A stretch of 64,000 bases of DNA from Arthrobacter yangruifuii (GCF_009192775.1 NZ_VTFX01000007.1:62001-126000); one strand, 5' to 3'. Positions 37,538 through 47,436 are shown, numbered from the stretch's first letter. Notes: generated by a model not told the origin, from the sequence alone. Program-made: numbers and translations.

Positions 37538-39847
37538 CTAGTTGTCCTTGGTGCCCAGGGTGGTCTGCTGTACCTGCATCAGGAACTCGACGTTGGACTG
37601 CGTCTCCCGGATCTTGCCGGTGAGCAGTTCCAGCGCCTGCTGGGTATCCAGGCCGGACAGGACCCGGCGCAGCTTCCACATGATCTTGACTTCATCCGGG
37701 GAGAGCAGGTTCTCTTCGCGTCGGGTACCCGATGCGTTGACGTCCACGGCCGGGAAGATGCGCTTGTCCGCGAGGTTGCGGGACAGGCGCAGTTCCATGT
37801 TGCCGGTGCCCTTGAATTCCTCGAAGATGACCTCGTCCATCTTGGATCCGGTCTCCACCAGGGCCGTGGCCAGGATGGTCAGCGATCCGCCGTTTTCGAT
37901 GTTGCGGGCAGCACCGAAGAAACGCTTGGGCGGGTACAGTGCCGAGGAGTCGACACCGCCGGAGAGGATACGGCCCGACGCCGGGGCGGCCAGGTTGTAG
38001 GCACGTCCCAGACGCGTCATGGAGTCCAGCAGCACCACGACGTCGTTGCCCATTTCCACCAGGCGCTTGGCGCGCTCGATGGCCAGCTCGGCAACGGTGG
38101 TGTGGTCATCGGCGGGGCGGTCGAAGGTGGAGGCAATAACCTCGCCCTTGACCGTGCGCTGCATGTCCGTGACTTCCTCGGGACGTTCGTCCACGAGGAC
38201 CATCATGAGGTGGACCTCAGGATTGTTGATCGTGATGGCGTTGGCAATCGCCTGCAGGATGAGCGTCTTGCCGGCCTTCGGCGGGGAAACGATCAGGCCG
38301 CGCTGGCCCTTGCCGATCGGAGCCACGAGGTCAATGACACGCGGGCCGATCACCTTGGCGGAGGTCTCCAGGCGCAGGCGCTCGGAGGGGTACAGCGGAA
38401 CCAGCTTGGAGAACTCCACGCGGTCCTTGTTGTCCTCGGCGGGCTTGCCGTTGACGGACGTGAGGCGGACCAGCGCGTTGAACTTCTGGCGCTGGTTTCC
38501 ACCCTGGTTTTCACCTTCGCGGGGGGCGCGGATGGCGCCGACGACGGCGTCGCCCTTGCGCAGGTTGTACTTCTTGACCTGGGCGAGGGAAACGTAGACA
38601 TCGTTCGGGCCCGGCAGGTAGCCGGAGGTGCGGACGAAGGCGTAGTTTTCCAGGACGTCGAGGATGCCGGCTACGGGCAGCAGCACGTCGTCTTCAGTGA
38701 CCTCGACGTCATCGACCTCGGGGTTCTGGTTACGGTTGCGGCGGCGCTCGTTGCGGTCACGGAAACGATCGTTCCGGTCGCCGCGGTCATTGCGCTCGTT
38801 GCGGTTCCGGTTGCGGCGGTTGCGTCCGCGCCCGTTCTCGTCATTGTCGTCGCGGTTGTTATCGCGGTCCCGGTTGTTGTCGCGGTCGCGGTTGTTATCG
38901 CGGTCCCGGTTGTTATCGCGGTCCCGGTTGTTGCCGCGGTCCCGGTTGTTGTCGCGGTCCCGGTTGTTGTCGCCGTCGCGGTTGTTGTCGCGGTCGCGGT
39001 TGTTGTCCCGGTTGCCGCCGTTGTCGCGGTCCGAGCGGCTGCGGCGCTCACGGCGTTCGCCGCGCTCGTCGTCGCCGGCGTTCCGGTTCTCGGATCCGTT
39101 CCCGGACGCGTTATTCGACGCTGCGTTGTTGTTCGAAGCAGCATTGCTCGAAGACGCGTTGTTTGAAGCAGCGTTGCTCGAAGACGCGTTGTTGGACGCA
39201 GCGTTGTTCGAAGCAGTGTTGTTCGAAGCAGCATTGTTGGACGCGGCCTCCTCTGCGGGTGCATCGGCGGAAGCGCTTACCGTGCCGTTGGACTCGTTGG
39301 AGTCGCTGCGGCGGTTGCGGCTGCGGCGGTTGCCGCGCTCGCGCTGGCCCTCTTCGCGTCCGCTGTCTTCGCGTGCCTCGCGGTTCCGGGCCGGAGCCGT
39401 TTCCTCGGCGGGCGCCGCTGCGGGTGCCGCCGGCTCAACCGGAGCAGCCTCGGCCGGAGCAGAGGTGACGACGCCGTCACTGGCTGCGCGGCGGTTGCGG
39501 TTGCGGGTACGCGGGGGGCGGGTCGGCTCGGCGTCCGCGGACTGCTCTGCGGGAGCAGCTGCGGTCTTCTCCGGTGCGGAGATGCCCTTGGCTGCGTCAC
39601 CGGCTTCGCTGCGGGAACCGCGCACGGGGCGGTCGGCTACGGCGCCGCCGCGCTGGTGATTGGAAATGGCCGTCACCAGGTCTCCCTTACGCATACGGGA
39701 CCCCCCGGTAATGCCGAGCTGTCCGGCAAGCGCCTGGAGCTGCGCGAGCTTCAGGCCTGCAAGACCTGTGCTCTTGGATGTGTTCTCGCCGGTTGAACCG
39801 GCGGATGCTGAATCCACGCCTGCAGTCAGGCTAGTGGTATCTGTCAC
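37538..39847 (-). CDS. rho: Transcription termination factor Rho with long repetitive insertion
   Basis: Rho is the hexameric RNA-DNA helicase for factor-dependent termination. The 769-residue protein has an N-terminal SAP-like segment (GLAGLKLAQLQALAGQLGI), a ~280-residue low-complexity region, the RNA-binding OB domain (VAGILDVLENYAFVRTSGYLPG, from about residue 388), and the RecA-like core with Walker A PPKAGKTL (about residues 522-530), VLLDSMTRLGRAYNLAAP and the R-loop. The insertion is characteristic of Micrococcaceae and other actinobacteria. GTG at 39847 with GGAAGGATC upstream is chosen over the longer frame. Confidence 0.95.
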   Translation of the reverse strand: MTDTTSLTAGVDSASAGSTGENTSKSTGLAGLKLAQLQALAGQLGITGGSRMRKGDLVTAISNHQRGGAVADRPVRGSRSEAGDAAKGISAPEKTAAAPAEQSADAEPTRPPRTRNRNRRAASDGVVTSAPAEAAPVEPAAPAAAPAEETAPARNREAREDSGREEGQRERGNRRSRNRRSDSNESNGTVSASADAPAEEAASNNAASNNTASNNAASNNASSSNAASNNASSSNAASNNNAASNNASGNGSENRNAGDDERGERRERRSRSDRDNGGNRDNNRDRDNNRDGDNNRDRDNNRDRGNNRDRDNNRDRDNNRDRDNNRDRDNNRDDNDENGRGRNRRNRNRNERNDRGDRNDRFRDRNERRRNRNQNPEVDDVEVTEDDVLLPVAGILDVLENYAFVRTSGYLPGPNDVYVSLAQVKKYNLRKGDAVVGAIRAPREGENQGGNQRQKFNALVRLTSVNGKPAEDNKDRVEFSKLVPLYPSERLRLETSAKVIGPRVIDLVAPIGKGQRGLIVSPPKAGKTLILQAIANAITINNPEVHLMMVLVDERPEEVTDMQRTVKGEVIASTFDRPADDHTTVAELAIERAKRLVEMGNDVVVLLDSMTRLGRAYNLAAPASGRILSGGVDSSALYPPKRFFGAARNIENGGSLTILATALVETGSKMDEVIFEEFKGTGNMELRLSRNLADKRIFPAVDVNASGTRREENLLSPDEVKIMWKLRRVLSGLDTQQALELLTGKIRETQSNVEFLMQVQQTTLGTKDN
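38851..39032 (-). repeat. 18-base tandem repeat in rho coding Arg-Asp-Arg-Asp-Asn-Asn units
   Basis: About ten degenerate 18-base units, seen on the plus strand as CGGTTGTTGTCGCGGTCC, encode RDRDNN-type hexapeptides at about residues 272-332 of Rho. Units differ mostly at synonymous positions, so the array is not freshly expanded. Confidence 0.88.
39121..39246 (-). repeat. 15-base tandem repeat in rho coding Ala-Ser-Asn-Asn-Ala units
   Basis: About eight 15-base units (plus strand, for example TTGTTCGAAGCAGCG) encode ASNNA/SSNAA pentapeptides at about residues 200-242 of Rho. It is separate from the Arg-rich array in unit length and composition. Confidence 0.85.
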
Positions 39848-40242
39848 GAAGGATCCTTCCCCCTCGTCGGGCGGTCCGGCGCAATGCCGGCCGCGGTGAT
39901 TGGCCCCGGCCCCAAAGATCAGACATTGGGCCAGGGTTCGCTTGGCTACCGGTCCGTTGACCGGAGAAAGGCGAATCTGCTGGGTGCCTTGCATAAGAAG
40001 AATCCACGCAGCGTCTGGACAGCTTCGCTGCCGAACACGCGTCGTTCAAGCGGGACACGCCGCTTCTTGGCGGTTCCTTTGAAGGCTGCACCGGAGACTG
40101 TGCCTCCGCGGGTGGGCAATTGAATCAAGGAAGATCACCGCGAGACGGGTGTAGTGACACCTGACGGCGGCAAAGTGCTTTCAACGAAAGCCCGGGGCGG
40201 CCCGAAACGGACGGCTACCTGCGGAAGCACAAAACGGAGAAT
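39848..40242. other. 395-base gap between rho and thrB
   Basis: No gene is supported here. It must contain the rho promoter and leader, possibly with Rho autoregulation, but I see no clear -35/-10 pair. A small hairpin GCTTTC/GAAAGC (40177-40191) just downstream of thrB may be a weak terminator. No rpmE is present. Confidence 0.5.
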
Positions 40243-41217
40243 TTACCGCTGGTGCCCTTCCACTCTAGCACCATCTCGCTCCACACCAAGCCGCAGAACA
40301 CGCCAGTTTTCGCCGGATCCCGCTGCCCGCAGATGTTCGGTCATGGCCTGTTCCGCCTCCCGGGCGGCAGCATCGCCGTCGGCCAGGCAGAGCACTGTGG
40401 GACCGGCTCCGGAAATCACGGCCGCAAAGCCGGCGGAGCGCAGTGCCTGCAGCAGCCGTGCGCTGGGCAGCATGGCGGGTGCACGGAACTCCTGGTGCAG
40501 GGCGTCCCGGGTTCCCTCAAGCAGCAGCGAGGGGTCCACCGTCAACGCGTGGATCAGCAGTGCGGCGCGTCCCGCATTGGCCGCTGCGGTCCGGTGCGCC
40601 ACGGTGGCGGGCAGCAGGCCGCGGGCACTGGCAGTGGAAAGCTCGACGTCGGGGATGGCGACCACGGGAATCACCCGGGGGTGGACGGCCGCGCGGGCAG
40701 ACCGGAAAACCCCGTCCGTCTCCCAGGACACGGCGAGATCGCCGGCGAGGGCGGGCGCCACGTTGTCCGGGTGCCCCTCGAGGGCCGAGCACGCATGCAG
40801 GAGGCCGGCAGTATCCAGGCGGGCTTCGGCGGGCAGCAGGGAATTCGCTGCGAGGACGCCCGAGACAATGGCCGAGGCCGAGGATCCCAGCCCGCGGCCG
40901 TGCGGAATGGCGTTCTCTGCACTCAGGTGCAGGCCCTGGACGCCGTATCCGGCATCCTGAAGGGTCGAGAGCAGGGTCCGGACCACCAGATGCGAGGCAT
41001 CCCGCGGAACGTCTCCCGCTCCCTCTCCCGCAACGTCGACGACGATGCCCCCGGTGTCCGAAGTGCGTACCCGGACCGTGTCATACAACGTCAGGGCCAG
41101 GCCGAGGGAGTCGAATCCCGGGCCGAGGTTTGCGCTGGTGGCCGGGACCGTGACGGTCACCTCCTGGCCGGCGAGCACCATGGCACCGGAAAGTTGTCCG
41201 GGCAGATCCACCTGCAT
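40243..41217 (-). CDS. thrB: Homoserine kinase
   Basis: ThrB phosphorylates L-homoserine to O-phosphohomoserine, the substrate of ThrC. The 324-residue GHMP-kinase protein has VPATSANLGPGFDSLGLAL near the N-terminus, the ATP loop IPHGRGLGSSASAIV and the C-terminal AAVISGAGPTVLCL. The start at 41217 may instead be the ATG 12 codons later (MVLAGQEVTV). It is the last gene of the argS-lysA-hom-thrC-thrB unit, 8 bases after thrC. Confidence 0.95.
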   Translation of the reverse strand: MQVDLPGQLSGAMVLAGQEVTVTVPATSANLGPGFDSLGLALTLYDTVRVRTSDTGGIVVDVAGEGAGDVPRDASHLVVRTLLSTLQDAGYGVQGLHLSAENAIPHGRGLGSSASAIVSGVLAANSLLPAEARLDTAGLLHACSALEGHPDNVAPALAGDLAVSWETDGVFRSARAAVHPRVIPVVAIPDVELSTASARGLLPATVAHRTAAANAGRAALLIHALTVDPSLLLEGTRDALHQEFRAPAMLPSARLLQALRSAGFAAVISGAGPTVLCLADGDAAAREAEQAMTEHLRAAGSGENWRVLRLGVERDGARVEGHQR

Positions 41218-41225
41218 CTGCGGAC

Positions 41226-42353
41226 CTACTTGGCGCCGGCGGCGGACGGTGCCGCTTCCAGGCCCAGCGCAGCTGCCACGCTGACGACGTCGAAGTCCAC
41301 CTTGGTGGGTTCAACATCGGAGCCGTCGGCGGTGCGCAGGGCCCACTGCGGGTCCTTCAGGCCGTGGCCGGTCACCGTGATGACAATGGTTTTCCCGGCC
41401 GGAACTTCCCCGGCGGCATGCTTTTTGAGCAGCCCGGCCACGCCTGCCGCGGACGCCGGCTCCACGAACACGCCTTCACGGGAGGAAAGCCAGCGGTGTG
41501 CATCCAGGATTTCCGTGTCCGTGACGGCCTCGATCAGGCCGCCGGATTCATCGCGGGCGGCAATGGCGGCGTCCCAGGAGGCAGGGTTGCCGATGCGGAT
41601 GGCGGTGGCGATGGTGTCCGGGTCCGTGACCGGGTGGCCCTTCACCAGCGGCGAGGCACCTTCGGCCTGGAAGCCCCACATGTGCGGAGTCTTCGTGGCC
41701 ACCGGCGCCAGTTCCTCGCCCGTCACGTTGGTGTAAGGGGCGGAATACTCCTTGTAGCCCTTCCAGTACGCGGTGATGTTTCCGGCGTTGCCTACGGGCA
41801 GCAGGTGGTAGTCGGGGGCGTCGCCGAGGTAGTCCACCACTTCGAAGGACGCGGTTTTCTGGCCTTCGATGCGCGCGGGGTTCACGGAGTTCACGAGGAA
41901 CACCGGGTAGGCCTCGGCCAGCTTGCGCGCCACCTCCAGGCAGTTGTCAAAGTTGCCTCGGACCTGCAGCAGCTGCGCTCCGTGGGCAATGGCCTGGCTC
42001 AGCTTGCCCATGGAGATCTTGCCGTCCGGAACCAGCACGGCGCAGGTGATGCCGGCCTGCGTGGCGTAGGCGGCGGCCGAGGCGCTGGTGTTGCCGGTGG
42101 ACGCGCAGACCACGGCCTTGGCACCGGATTCCACGGCGGCGGTCATCGCCATGGTCATCCCGCGGTCCTTGAAGGATCCGGTGGGGTTCATGCCTTCGAC
42201 CTTGAGGTAGACCTCGGAGCCGGTCAGTTCGGACAGCGCCTTGGCCCGGACCAGCGGGGTACCGCCTTCGCCCAGGGTAATGATCTCGGTGCTGTCGGTG
42301 ACCGGAAGACGTTCAGCGTATTCGCGGATAACGCCGCGCCATTGGTGAGCCAC
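41226..42353 (-). CDS. thrC: Threonine synthase
   Basis: ThrC converts O-phosphohomoserine to threonine and phosphate with pyridoxal phosphate. The 375-residue fold-type II PLP protein has the Lys motif [11 protein letters not shown], the SerGlyAsnThr-like [14 protein letters not shown] phosphate site and [21 protein letters not shown] at 42353 starts it; its ribosome site AAGGAG lies in the 3' end of hom, three bases before whose stop the genes almost touch, so coupling is expected. Confidence 0.95.
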   Translation of the reverse strand: MAHQWRGVIREYAERLPVTDSTEIITLGEGGTPLVRAKALSELTGSEVYLKVEGMNPTGSFKDRGMTMAMTAAVESGAKAVVCASTGNTSASAAAYATQAGITCAVLVPDGKISMGKLSQAIAHGAQLLQVRGNFDNCLEVARKLAEAYPVFLVNSVNPARIEGQKTASFEVVDYLGDAPDYHLLPVGNAGNITAYWKGYKEYSAPYTNVTGEELAPVATKTPHMWGFQAEGASPLVKGHPVTDPDTIATAIRIGNPASWDAAIAARDESGGLIEAVTDTEILDAHRWLSSREGVFVEPASAAGVAGLLKKHAAGEVPAGKTIVITVTGHGLKDPQWALRTADGSDVEPTKVDFDVVSVAAALGLEAAPSAAGAK

Positions 42354-42356
42354 GGC

Positions 42357-43652
42357 TCAGACTCCTTCTACCCGCAGGACGGATTTGACTGAAGTGATGA
42401 CGTCAAGGTCCTTGATGGCCTCAACGGTGGCCGCCAGGGCGGCCTCGGAAGCACGGTGCGTGACAAAGCGCAGCTCGGCGCTGGCCCCTTCACCGTGGAT
42501 GGTCTGGCGCATGGTTTCAATGGAGACGCCGTGTTCGGAGAAGACACGGGCGACGGCGGCCAGCACGCCGGGCTGGTCCGCCACCTCCAATCCGATCGAG
42601 TAGCTGGTGGTGACGGTCTCCAGCGGCAGTGCCGGCAGGGATCCGCTGGGCCGCCCGGCCGGAACCGGCCCGCCCAGCACCAGCCGGCGCGCTGCGGTCA
42701 CAACGTCGCCCATCACTGCCGAGGCGGTAGGGGCGCCGCCGGCACCCTGGCCGTAGAACATCAGCTCGCCGGCATTTTCCGCCTCTACGAACACGGCGTT
42801 GAAGGCCCCGTGCACGGCGGCCAGCGGATGCCGGCGCGGCAGCAGCGTGGGGTGCACGCGTACGCTGACGCCTTCGCCGCCGTCGCCGTCCGCAAATTTC
42901 TCGGCGATGGCCAGCAGTTTGATGACAAACCCGGCATCCTTCGCGGCGCTGATGTCCTCGGCGGTCACGGAGCTGATGCCCTCGCAGGACACGGCAGACA
43001 GATCGAAGCCGGTGTGGAACGCGAGGGACGCCAGGATGGCCCCCTTGGCCGCGGCGTCGTGCCCCTCGACGTCGGCGGTGGGGTCCGCTTCGGCGTACCC
43101 GAGGCGCTGGGCATCGGCCAGGGCATCGACGAACTGCGCTCCGGTGGAGTCCATCGCGTCGAGGATGTAATTGGTGGTGCCGTTGACGATGCCCATGACC
43201 TTGGTGATGCGGTCTCCGGAGAGGCTGTCGCGGATGGGCCGCAGGATGGGGATGGCCCCGGCAACCGCGGCCTCGTAGGAGAGCTGGACGCCCGCGGCGT
43301 CGGCCTTTTCATACAGGGACGCGCCGTCTGCCGCGAGCAGCGCCTTGTTTCCGGTGACGACGGCGGCTCCCGCTCCGAGGGCGTGCAGGATCAGGGTGCG
43401 GGCCGGCTCGAGGCCGCCCATCAACTCGATGACGATGTCCGCGTCTGCCACGAGGGACTCGGCGTCCGTGGTGAACAGGTTTACCGGCAGGTCCACATCG
43501 CGCGGAGCATCCACGGTGCGCACGGCGATGCCGGTGAGCTCCAGCCGGGCGCCGAGGCGGGCGGTGAGGTCCGCAGCGTCGTCGAGGAGGATCCGGGCCA
43601 CCTGTGAACCCACGTTCCCACACCCCAGCAGGGCTACTTTCAGGGTCTTCAT
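42357..43652 (-). CDS. hom: Homoserine dehydrogenase with ACT domain
   Basis: Hom reduces aspartate semialdehyde to homoserine at the branch to threonine and methionine. The 431-residue protein has the Rossmann motif ALLGCGNVGSQ, VVTGNKALLA, MGIVNGTTNYIL and EADPTADVEGHDAAAK of the catalytic domain, and a C-terminal ACT domain (VADQPGVLAAVARVFSEHGVSIETM) that in this family gives threonine feedback control. ATG at 43652 is chosen; an AAGGAG lies 12 bases upstream. It is flanked by lysA and thrC in one unit. Confidence 0.96.
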   Translation of the reverse strand: MKTLKVALLGCGNVGSQVARILLDDAADLTARLGARLELTGIAVRTVDAPRDVDLPVNLFTTDAESLVADADIVIELMGGLEPARTLILHALGAGAAVVTGNKALLAADGASLYEKADAAGVQLSYEAAVAGAIPILRPIRDSLSGDRITKVMGIVNGTTNYILDAMDSTGAQFVDALADAQRLGYAEADPTADVEGHDAAAKGAILASLAFHTGFDLSAVSCEGISSVTAEDISAAKDAGFVIKLLAIAEKFADGDGGEGVSVRVHPTLLPRRHPLAAVHGAFNAVFVEAENAGELMFYGQGAGGAPTASAVMGDVVTAARRLVLGGPVPAGRPSGSLPALPLETVTTSYSIGLEVADQPGVLAAVARVFSEHGVSIETMRQTIHGEGASAELRFVTHRASEAALAATVEAIKDLDVITSVKSVLRVEGV

Positions 43653-43677
43653 ATGTTGTGCCAACTCCTTGCAGGGA

Positions 43678-45102
43678 TTAGGAAACGTCGCGTGCCAGCA
43701 GGTCGTCTTCGGTCTCGCCGCGCACAATGAGCCGTGCCGCGCCGTCCCGGACGGCCACCACGGGCGGGCGGGTCAGGTAGTTGTAGTTGCTGGCGAGCAC
43801 CCAGCAGTACGCTCCGGTTCCCGGAACGGCCAGCAGGTCCCCTGCGGCAACATCACCGGGAAGGTAGGCGTCCCTCACCACTATGTCGCCGCTTTCGCAG
43901 TGTTTGCCAACCACCCGTGAAATAACCGCGTCATCTTCGGAGGTCCGCGAGGCCAGCACCGCAGAGTAATCCGCTCCGTAGAGCACGGGCCGGGCATTGT
44001 CGCTCATCCCGCCGTCCACGCTGACGTACCGGCGCGGGGAGGTGCCGCCGTCGGGCATGTCCACCCGCACGGTCTTCATGGTGCCGGCGCGGTAGAGGGT
44101 GAAGGTGCTCGGCCCCACGATGGCGCGTCCGGGTTCAATGGAGATCCGCGGAACGGCCAGTCCCAGTTCGGCGCAGGTACTGCCGACGACGGCGGCCATC
44201 GCGTTGGCGATCTCGGCCGCCGGACGCGGGGCATCGGCTTCCGTGTAGGCAATGCCGTAGCCGCCGCCCAGATCCAGTTCGGCCAGTTCGACGCCGTAGC
44301 CCTGCTTCACCTCGGCCAGGAAGCCGAGCAGCCGCCGGGCAGCGAGCTCGAATCCGGCGGATTCGAAGATCTGCGAACCGATGTGGCAGTGCACGCCCAC
44401 CAGGAGCACGCCGTCGTGCTTCAGCGCCCGCTCCACGGCGGCCAGGGCCGGAGACATTCCGTCCAGGGCCGGGTCCGGCACCATGGAGAGGCCGAACTTC
44501 TGGTCCTCGTGGGCGGTGGCAATGAACTCATGCGTGGAGGCGTGCACGCCCGGGGTCAGCCGGAGCATCACGTGGGCACGTTCGCCGCGGGAGGCAGCCA
44601 GGTCCCCCAGCATTTCCAGTTCGTCCAGGCTGTCCACCACAATCCGGCCCAGCTCCATGTCCAGGGCCCGGGTCAGTTCGGCGAGGGACTTGTTGTTGCC
44701 GTGCAGGCCCAGCTGGCTGCCGTGGAGGCCGGCGCGGCGTGCCACGGCCAGTTCCCCGCCGGAGCAGGTGTCCAGGCGCAGCCCTTCGGAGGAGACCCAG
44801 CGGGCCACTTCGGTGCAGAGGAAGGACTTGCCCGCATAGTAGACGTCCACTCCCCCGCACAGGTCTGCGAAGGCCGCGTCAAAGGAGTCCTTGAAGTCAC
44901 GGGCACGGGCACGGAAGTCGGTTTCGGACATCACGAACACCGGCGTGCCGAAGTCCTCCGCGATCCGGGACACGGGAATGCCGGAGATCTCCAGTTCGCC
45001 GCCGTCGCCCCGCGCCACGTCCTGCGCCCACAGCTGCGGGCGCAGGACGTTGGCGTCCTCGGGGTGGCTCAGCCAGTGCGGAGCCAGGGGTGAAGCAGTC
45101 AT
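43678..45102 (-). CDS. lysA: Diaminopimelate decarboxylase
   Basis: LysA removes CO2 from meso-diaminopimelate to make lysine, the last step of the pathway. The 474-residue PLP fold-type III protein has the PLP Lys in VYYAGKSFLC, LRLDTCSGGELAVARRAG, GVHCHIGSQI, LDLGGGYGIAY and EPGRAIVG (substrate/PLP signature), and GACESGD-like KHCESGDIV. It is three bases downstream of argS, the conserved actinobacterial argS-lysA pair. Confidence 0.96.
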   Translation of the reverse strand: MTASPLAPHWLSHPEDANVLRPQLWAQDVARGDGGELEISGIPVSRIAEDFGTPVFVMSETDFRARARDFKDSFDAAFADLCGGVDVYYAGKSFLCTEVARWVSSEGLRLDTCSGGELAVARRAGLHGSQLGLHGNNKSLAELTRALDMELGRIVVDSLDELEMLGDLAASRGERAHVMLRLTPGVHASTHEFIATAHEDQKFGLSMVPDPALDGMSPALAAVERALKHDGVLLVGVHCHIGSQIFESAGFELAARRLLGFLAEVKQGYGVELAELDLGGGYGIAYTEADAPRPAAEIANAMAAVVGSTCAELGLAVPRISIEPGRAIVGPSTFTLYRAGTMKTVRVDMPDGGTSPRRYVSVDGGMSDNARPVLYGADYSAVLASRTSEDDAVISRVVGKHCESGDIVVRDAYLPGDVAAGDLLAVPGTGAYCWVLASNYNYLTRPPVVAVRDGAARLIVRGETEDDLLARDVS

Positions 45103-45105
45103 GAA

Positions 45106-46755
45106 TTACATCCGTTCGGGTGCGGAGACTCCCAGCAGGCCCAGGCCGTTGGCCAGGACCTGGCGTGCGGCCAGGTTCAGCCACAGCCTGGTGCGGTTGG
45201 TGTCGGTGATTTCCTCGTCGCCCTGGGGGGCGATGCGGCAGGCGTCATACCAGCGGTGGTAGGTGCCGGCAATGACTTCCAGGTGGCGGGCGACGCGGTG
45301 CGGTTCGCGGAAGGCGGAAGCCTGCGCGACGACGCCGGGGTACTGTCCCAGCGCAGCCAGCAGCGCGCTTTCGGTCGGGTGGCTCAGCAGCGAGGCATCG
45401 AACGCGGAATCGTCCACGCCGGCGGCCTCGGCGTTGCGGGCCAGGGCGTGGGTGCGGGCGTGGGCGTACTGGACGTAGAACACCGGGTTCTCGTTGCTCC
45501 GCTTGGTCAGCAGGTCCAGGTCCACGTCGATGTTGGAATCGGCGGAGAAGCGGGCCAGGGTGTAGCGGGCGGCGTCCACGCCCACGGCATCCACGAGGTC
45601 CTCGAGGGTGACCACGGTGCCGGCGCGCTTGGACATGCGTACGGGCTTGCCGTCCTTGACCAGGTTGACCATCTGGCCGATCAGCACCTCCACGCACTCC
45701 GGGTCATGGCCCAGTGCTGCTGCCGCGGCCTTCAGGCGTGCCACGTAACCGTGGTGGTCCGCGCCCAGCATGTAGACGTTCAGATCGAAGCCGCGCTCGC
45801 GCTTGTTGTGGATGTAGGCAATGTCACCGGCAATGTAGGCGGCGTTGCCGTCCGACTTGATGACCACGCGGTCCTTGTCGTCGCCGAACTCGCTGGAGTT
45901 CAGCCACCAGGCGCCGTCCTTCTCATACAGGTTTCCCGAGCCCTTGAGCTGTTCCAGGAGCTTGTCCACCTGGCCGTTTTCGTGCAGGGAGTCCTCGTGG
46001 AAGAAGACGTCGAAGTCCACGCCGAAGTTGTGCAGGGATTCCTTGATGTCGCCGAACATAAAGTCCACACCCACGGCGCGGAAGCGTTCCTGTGCTTCGG
46101 CGTCGGGCAGGTCCATGATGCCCGGCTCGGCCGCCAGCACCCGGTTGGCAATGTCCACGATGTACTCGCCGGCGTAGCCGTCTTCCGGTGCGGGCTCGCC
46201 CTTGGCGGAGGCAAGGAGGGAGCGGGCAAAGCGGTCAATCTGCGCGCCGTGGTCATTGAAGTAGTACTCGCGGGTGACCTCGGCGCCCTGGGACTGGAAG
46301 ACCCGGGCCAGGGCATCGCCGACGGCGGCCCAGCGGGTGCCGCCCAGGTGGATGGGGCCGGTGGGGTTGGCGGAAACGAACTCCAGGTTGATCCGCGTGC
46401 CCTTGAGGATTTCCGACGTGCCGTAGGCAGGGCCGGCGTCGACAATGGCCTTGGCCAGTTCACCGGCCGCACCGGCGTCGAGGGTGATGTTCAGGAAGCC
46501 GGGGCCGGCAATGTCGACCTTGGCCACCCCGTCGATCTGTTCCAGGCGGCCCTTGAGGATCTCGGCGAACTGGCGGGGGTTCATACCGGCCTGCTTGGAG
46601 AGCTGCAGGGCGATGTTGGTGGCCCAGTCACCGTGGTCCCGGTTCTTGGGGCGCTCCACGCGCACCTCCCCCGGCAGTTCGATGCTGAAGTCACCGGCAT
46701 CGATGGCGGCTTGGAGGCAGGCGGTTACGGCGGAGGAAAGTTCTTCAGGAGTCAC
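45106..46755 (-). CDS. argS: Arginyl-tRNA synthetase
   Basis: ArgS charges tRNA-Arg. The 549-residue class I enzyme has the HIGH-equivalent [10 protein letters not shown], the KMSKS-equivalent VRMSKRAG and the C-terminal DALR anticodon-binding helices ([22 protein letters not shown]). A GTG at 46755 starts it. It leads the amino-acid operon and its promoter has a TATGCT box six bases upstream. A tRNA-Arg(CCG) gene lies about 5.7 kb away instead of next to argS, where it is found in Mycobacterium. Confidence 0.96.
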   Translation of the reverse strand: MTPEELSSAVTACLQAAIDAGDFSIELPGEVRVERPKNRDHGDWATNIALQLSKQAGMNPRQFAEILKGRLEQIDGVAKVDIAGPGFLNITLDAGAAGELAKAIVDAGPAYGTSEILKGTRINLEFVSANPTGPIHLGGTRWAAVGDALARVFQSQGAEVTREYYFNDHGAQIDRFARSLLASAKGEPAPEDGYAGEYIVDIANRVLAAEPGIMDLPDAEAQERFRAVGVDFMFGDIKESLHNFGVDFDVFFHEDSLHENGQVDKLLEQLKGSGNLYEKDGAWWLNSSEFGDDKDRVVIKSDGNAAYIAGDIAYIHNKRERGFDLNVYMLGADHHGYVARLKAAAAALGHDPECVEVLIGQMVNLVKDGKPVRMSKRAGTVVTLEDLVDAVGVDAARYTLARFSADSNIDVDLDLLTKRSNENPVFYVQYAHARTHALARNAEAAGVDDSAFDASLLSHPTESALLAALGQYPGVVAQASAFREPHRVARHLEVIAGTYHRWYDACRIAPQGDEEITDTNRTRLWLNLAARQVLANGLGLLGVSAPERM

Positions 46756-46761
46756 CGGTTA

Positions 46762-46767
46762 AGCATA
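46762..46767 (-). promoter_or_regulatory. Putative -10 element for leaderless argS transcript
   Basis: On the minus strand TATGCT is followed by six bases (TAACCG) and the GTG start codon. There is no ribosome site, so the mRNA probably begins at the start codon. The -35 is not clear. Confidence 0.45.
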
Positions 46768-46898
46768 GCCGGGTGCGGCCTGCGTCCTGTTTTGTATGAC
46801 GGGCCTTACTCTCTGCGGGTTCACAGCCCGCCGACCCTGCAACGGTATCCACGATGCGATGTAATGAAAGGGTAGAGTCCCCCACTCCAAGGAGAACC

Positions 46899-47426
46899 GT
46901 GAACCGAGCGAGCAAATCCCTGCTGTGCGCCGCCGCCGGCCTGTCCCTGCTTTCCGCCGCCGGCTGTGCCTCGGGCGAGGACACCGCCACCGCAGATCCG
47001 GCTCCGGCTGAGTCTCCCGCTTCGTCGTCCGCTGCTTCGGCTCCTGCTTCGTCCCCCGCGTCGTCCCCCGCGGCTGCCCCCGACGCTGCCCCCGACGCTG
47101 CCCCCGACGCTGCAGCCGGTTCCGGCAGCTACGCCGACGGCGAGTACACCGGCACCGGTAGCTACATCCCGCCGTCGGGCACCTCGGAGGACGTGGATGT
47201 GACGCTGCGGCTGGAAAACGGCGTAGTGGCGGAACTGGACGTCGAGACCTCGCAGAAGAACCCGACCTCCAAGCAGTACCAGCGTGAATTCACGTCCGGC
47301 GTCAAGGAGCAGGTGGTCGGTAAGAGTCTGGACGAACTCGATGTGGACAAGGTGGCCGGTTCCTCGCTGACCAGCCAGGGCTTCAACCGTGCCCTGGATG
47401 CCATCCGTTCCGAAGCTACGTCTTAG
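46899..47426 (+). CDS. FMN-binding-domain lipoprotein
   Basis: The 175-residue protein has a lipoprotein signal (LSAAGC, Cys23), an Ala/Ser/Pro/Asp-rich linker with PDAA repeats to about residue 73, and an FMN-binding domain (RnfG/NqrC-like) to the end. The flavin attachment region reads DKVAGSSLTSQGF: it matches the family pattern D-x2-[ST]-G-A-[TS] with Ala153 and Ser156, so the FMN would be on Ser156. It starts with GTG after CAAGGAG. The next gene is apbE, which attaches FMN to such proteins, so the lipoprotein is its likely substrate on the outer face of the membrane. Confidence 0.88.
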   Translation: MNRASKSLLCAAAGLSLLSAAGCASGEDTATADPAPAESPASSSAASAPASSPASSPAAAPDAAPDAAPDAAAGSGSYADGEYTGTGSYIPPSGTSEDVDVTLRLENGVVAELDVETSQKNPTSKQYQREFTSGVKEQVVGKSLDELDVDKVAGSSLTSQGFNRALDAIRSEATS

Positions 47427-47436
47427 GACAGCACCC

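Noticed and set aside
38851-39246. Possible CRISPR-like array in the rho region
   Set aside because: The units are 15 and 18 bases without spacers, keep the reading frame and encode regular peptides inside an essential gene. There are no cas genes.
38102-39659. Long plus-strand open frames opposite rho, with Val- or Ser/Arg-rich repeats
   Set aside because: They are antisense products of the Asn/Arg/Asp repeat arrays in rho and only reflect the repeated DNA.
39848-40242. A riboswitch or small gene in the gap between rho and thrB
   Set aside because: I find no known riboswitch consensus and no protein-like frame; the frames present are short and overlap the rho leader.
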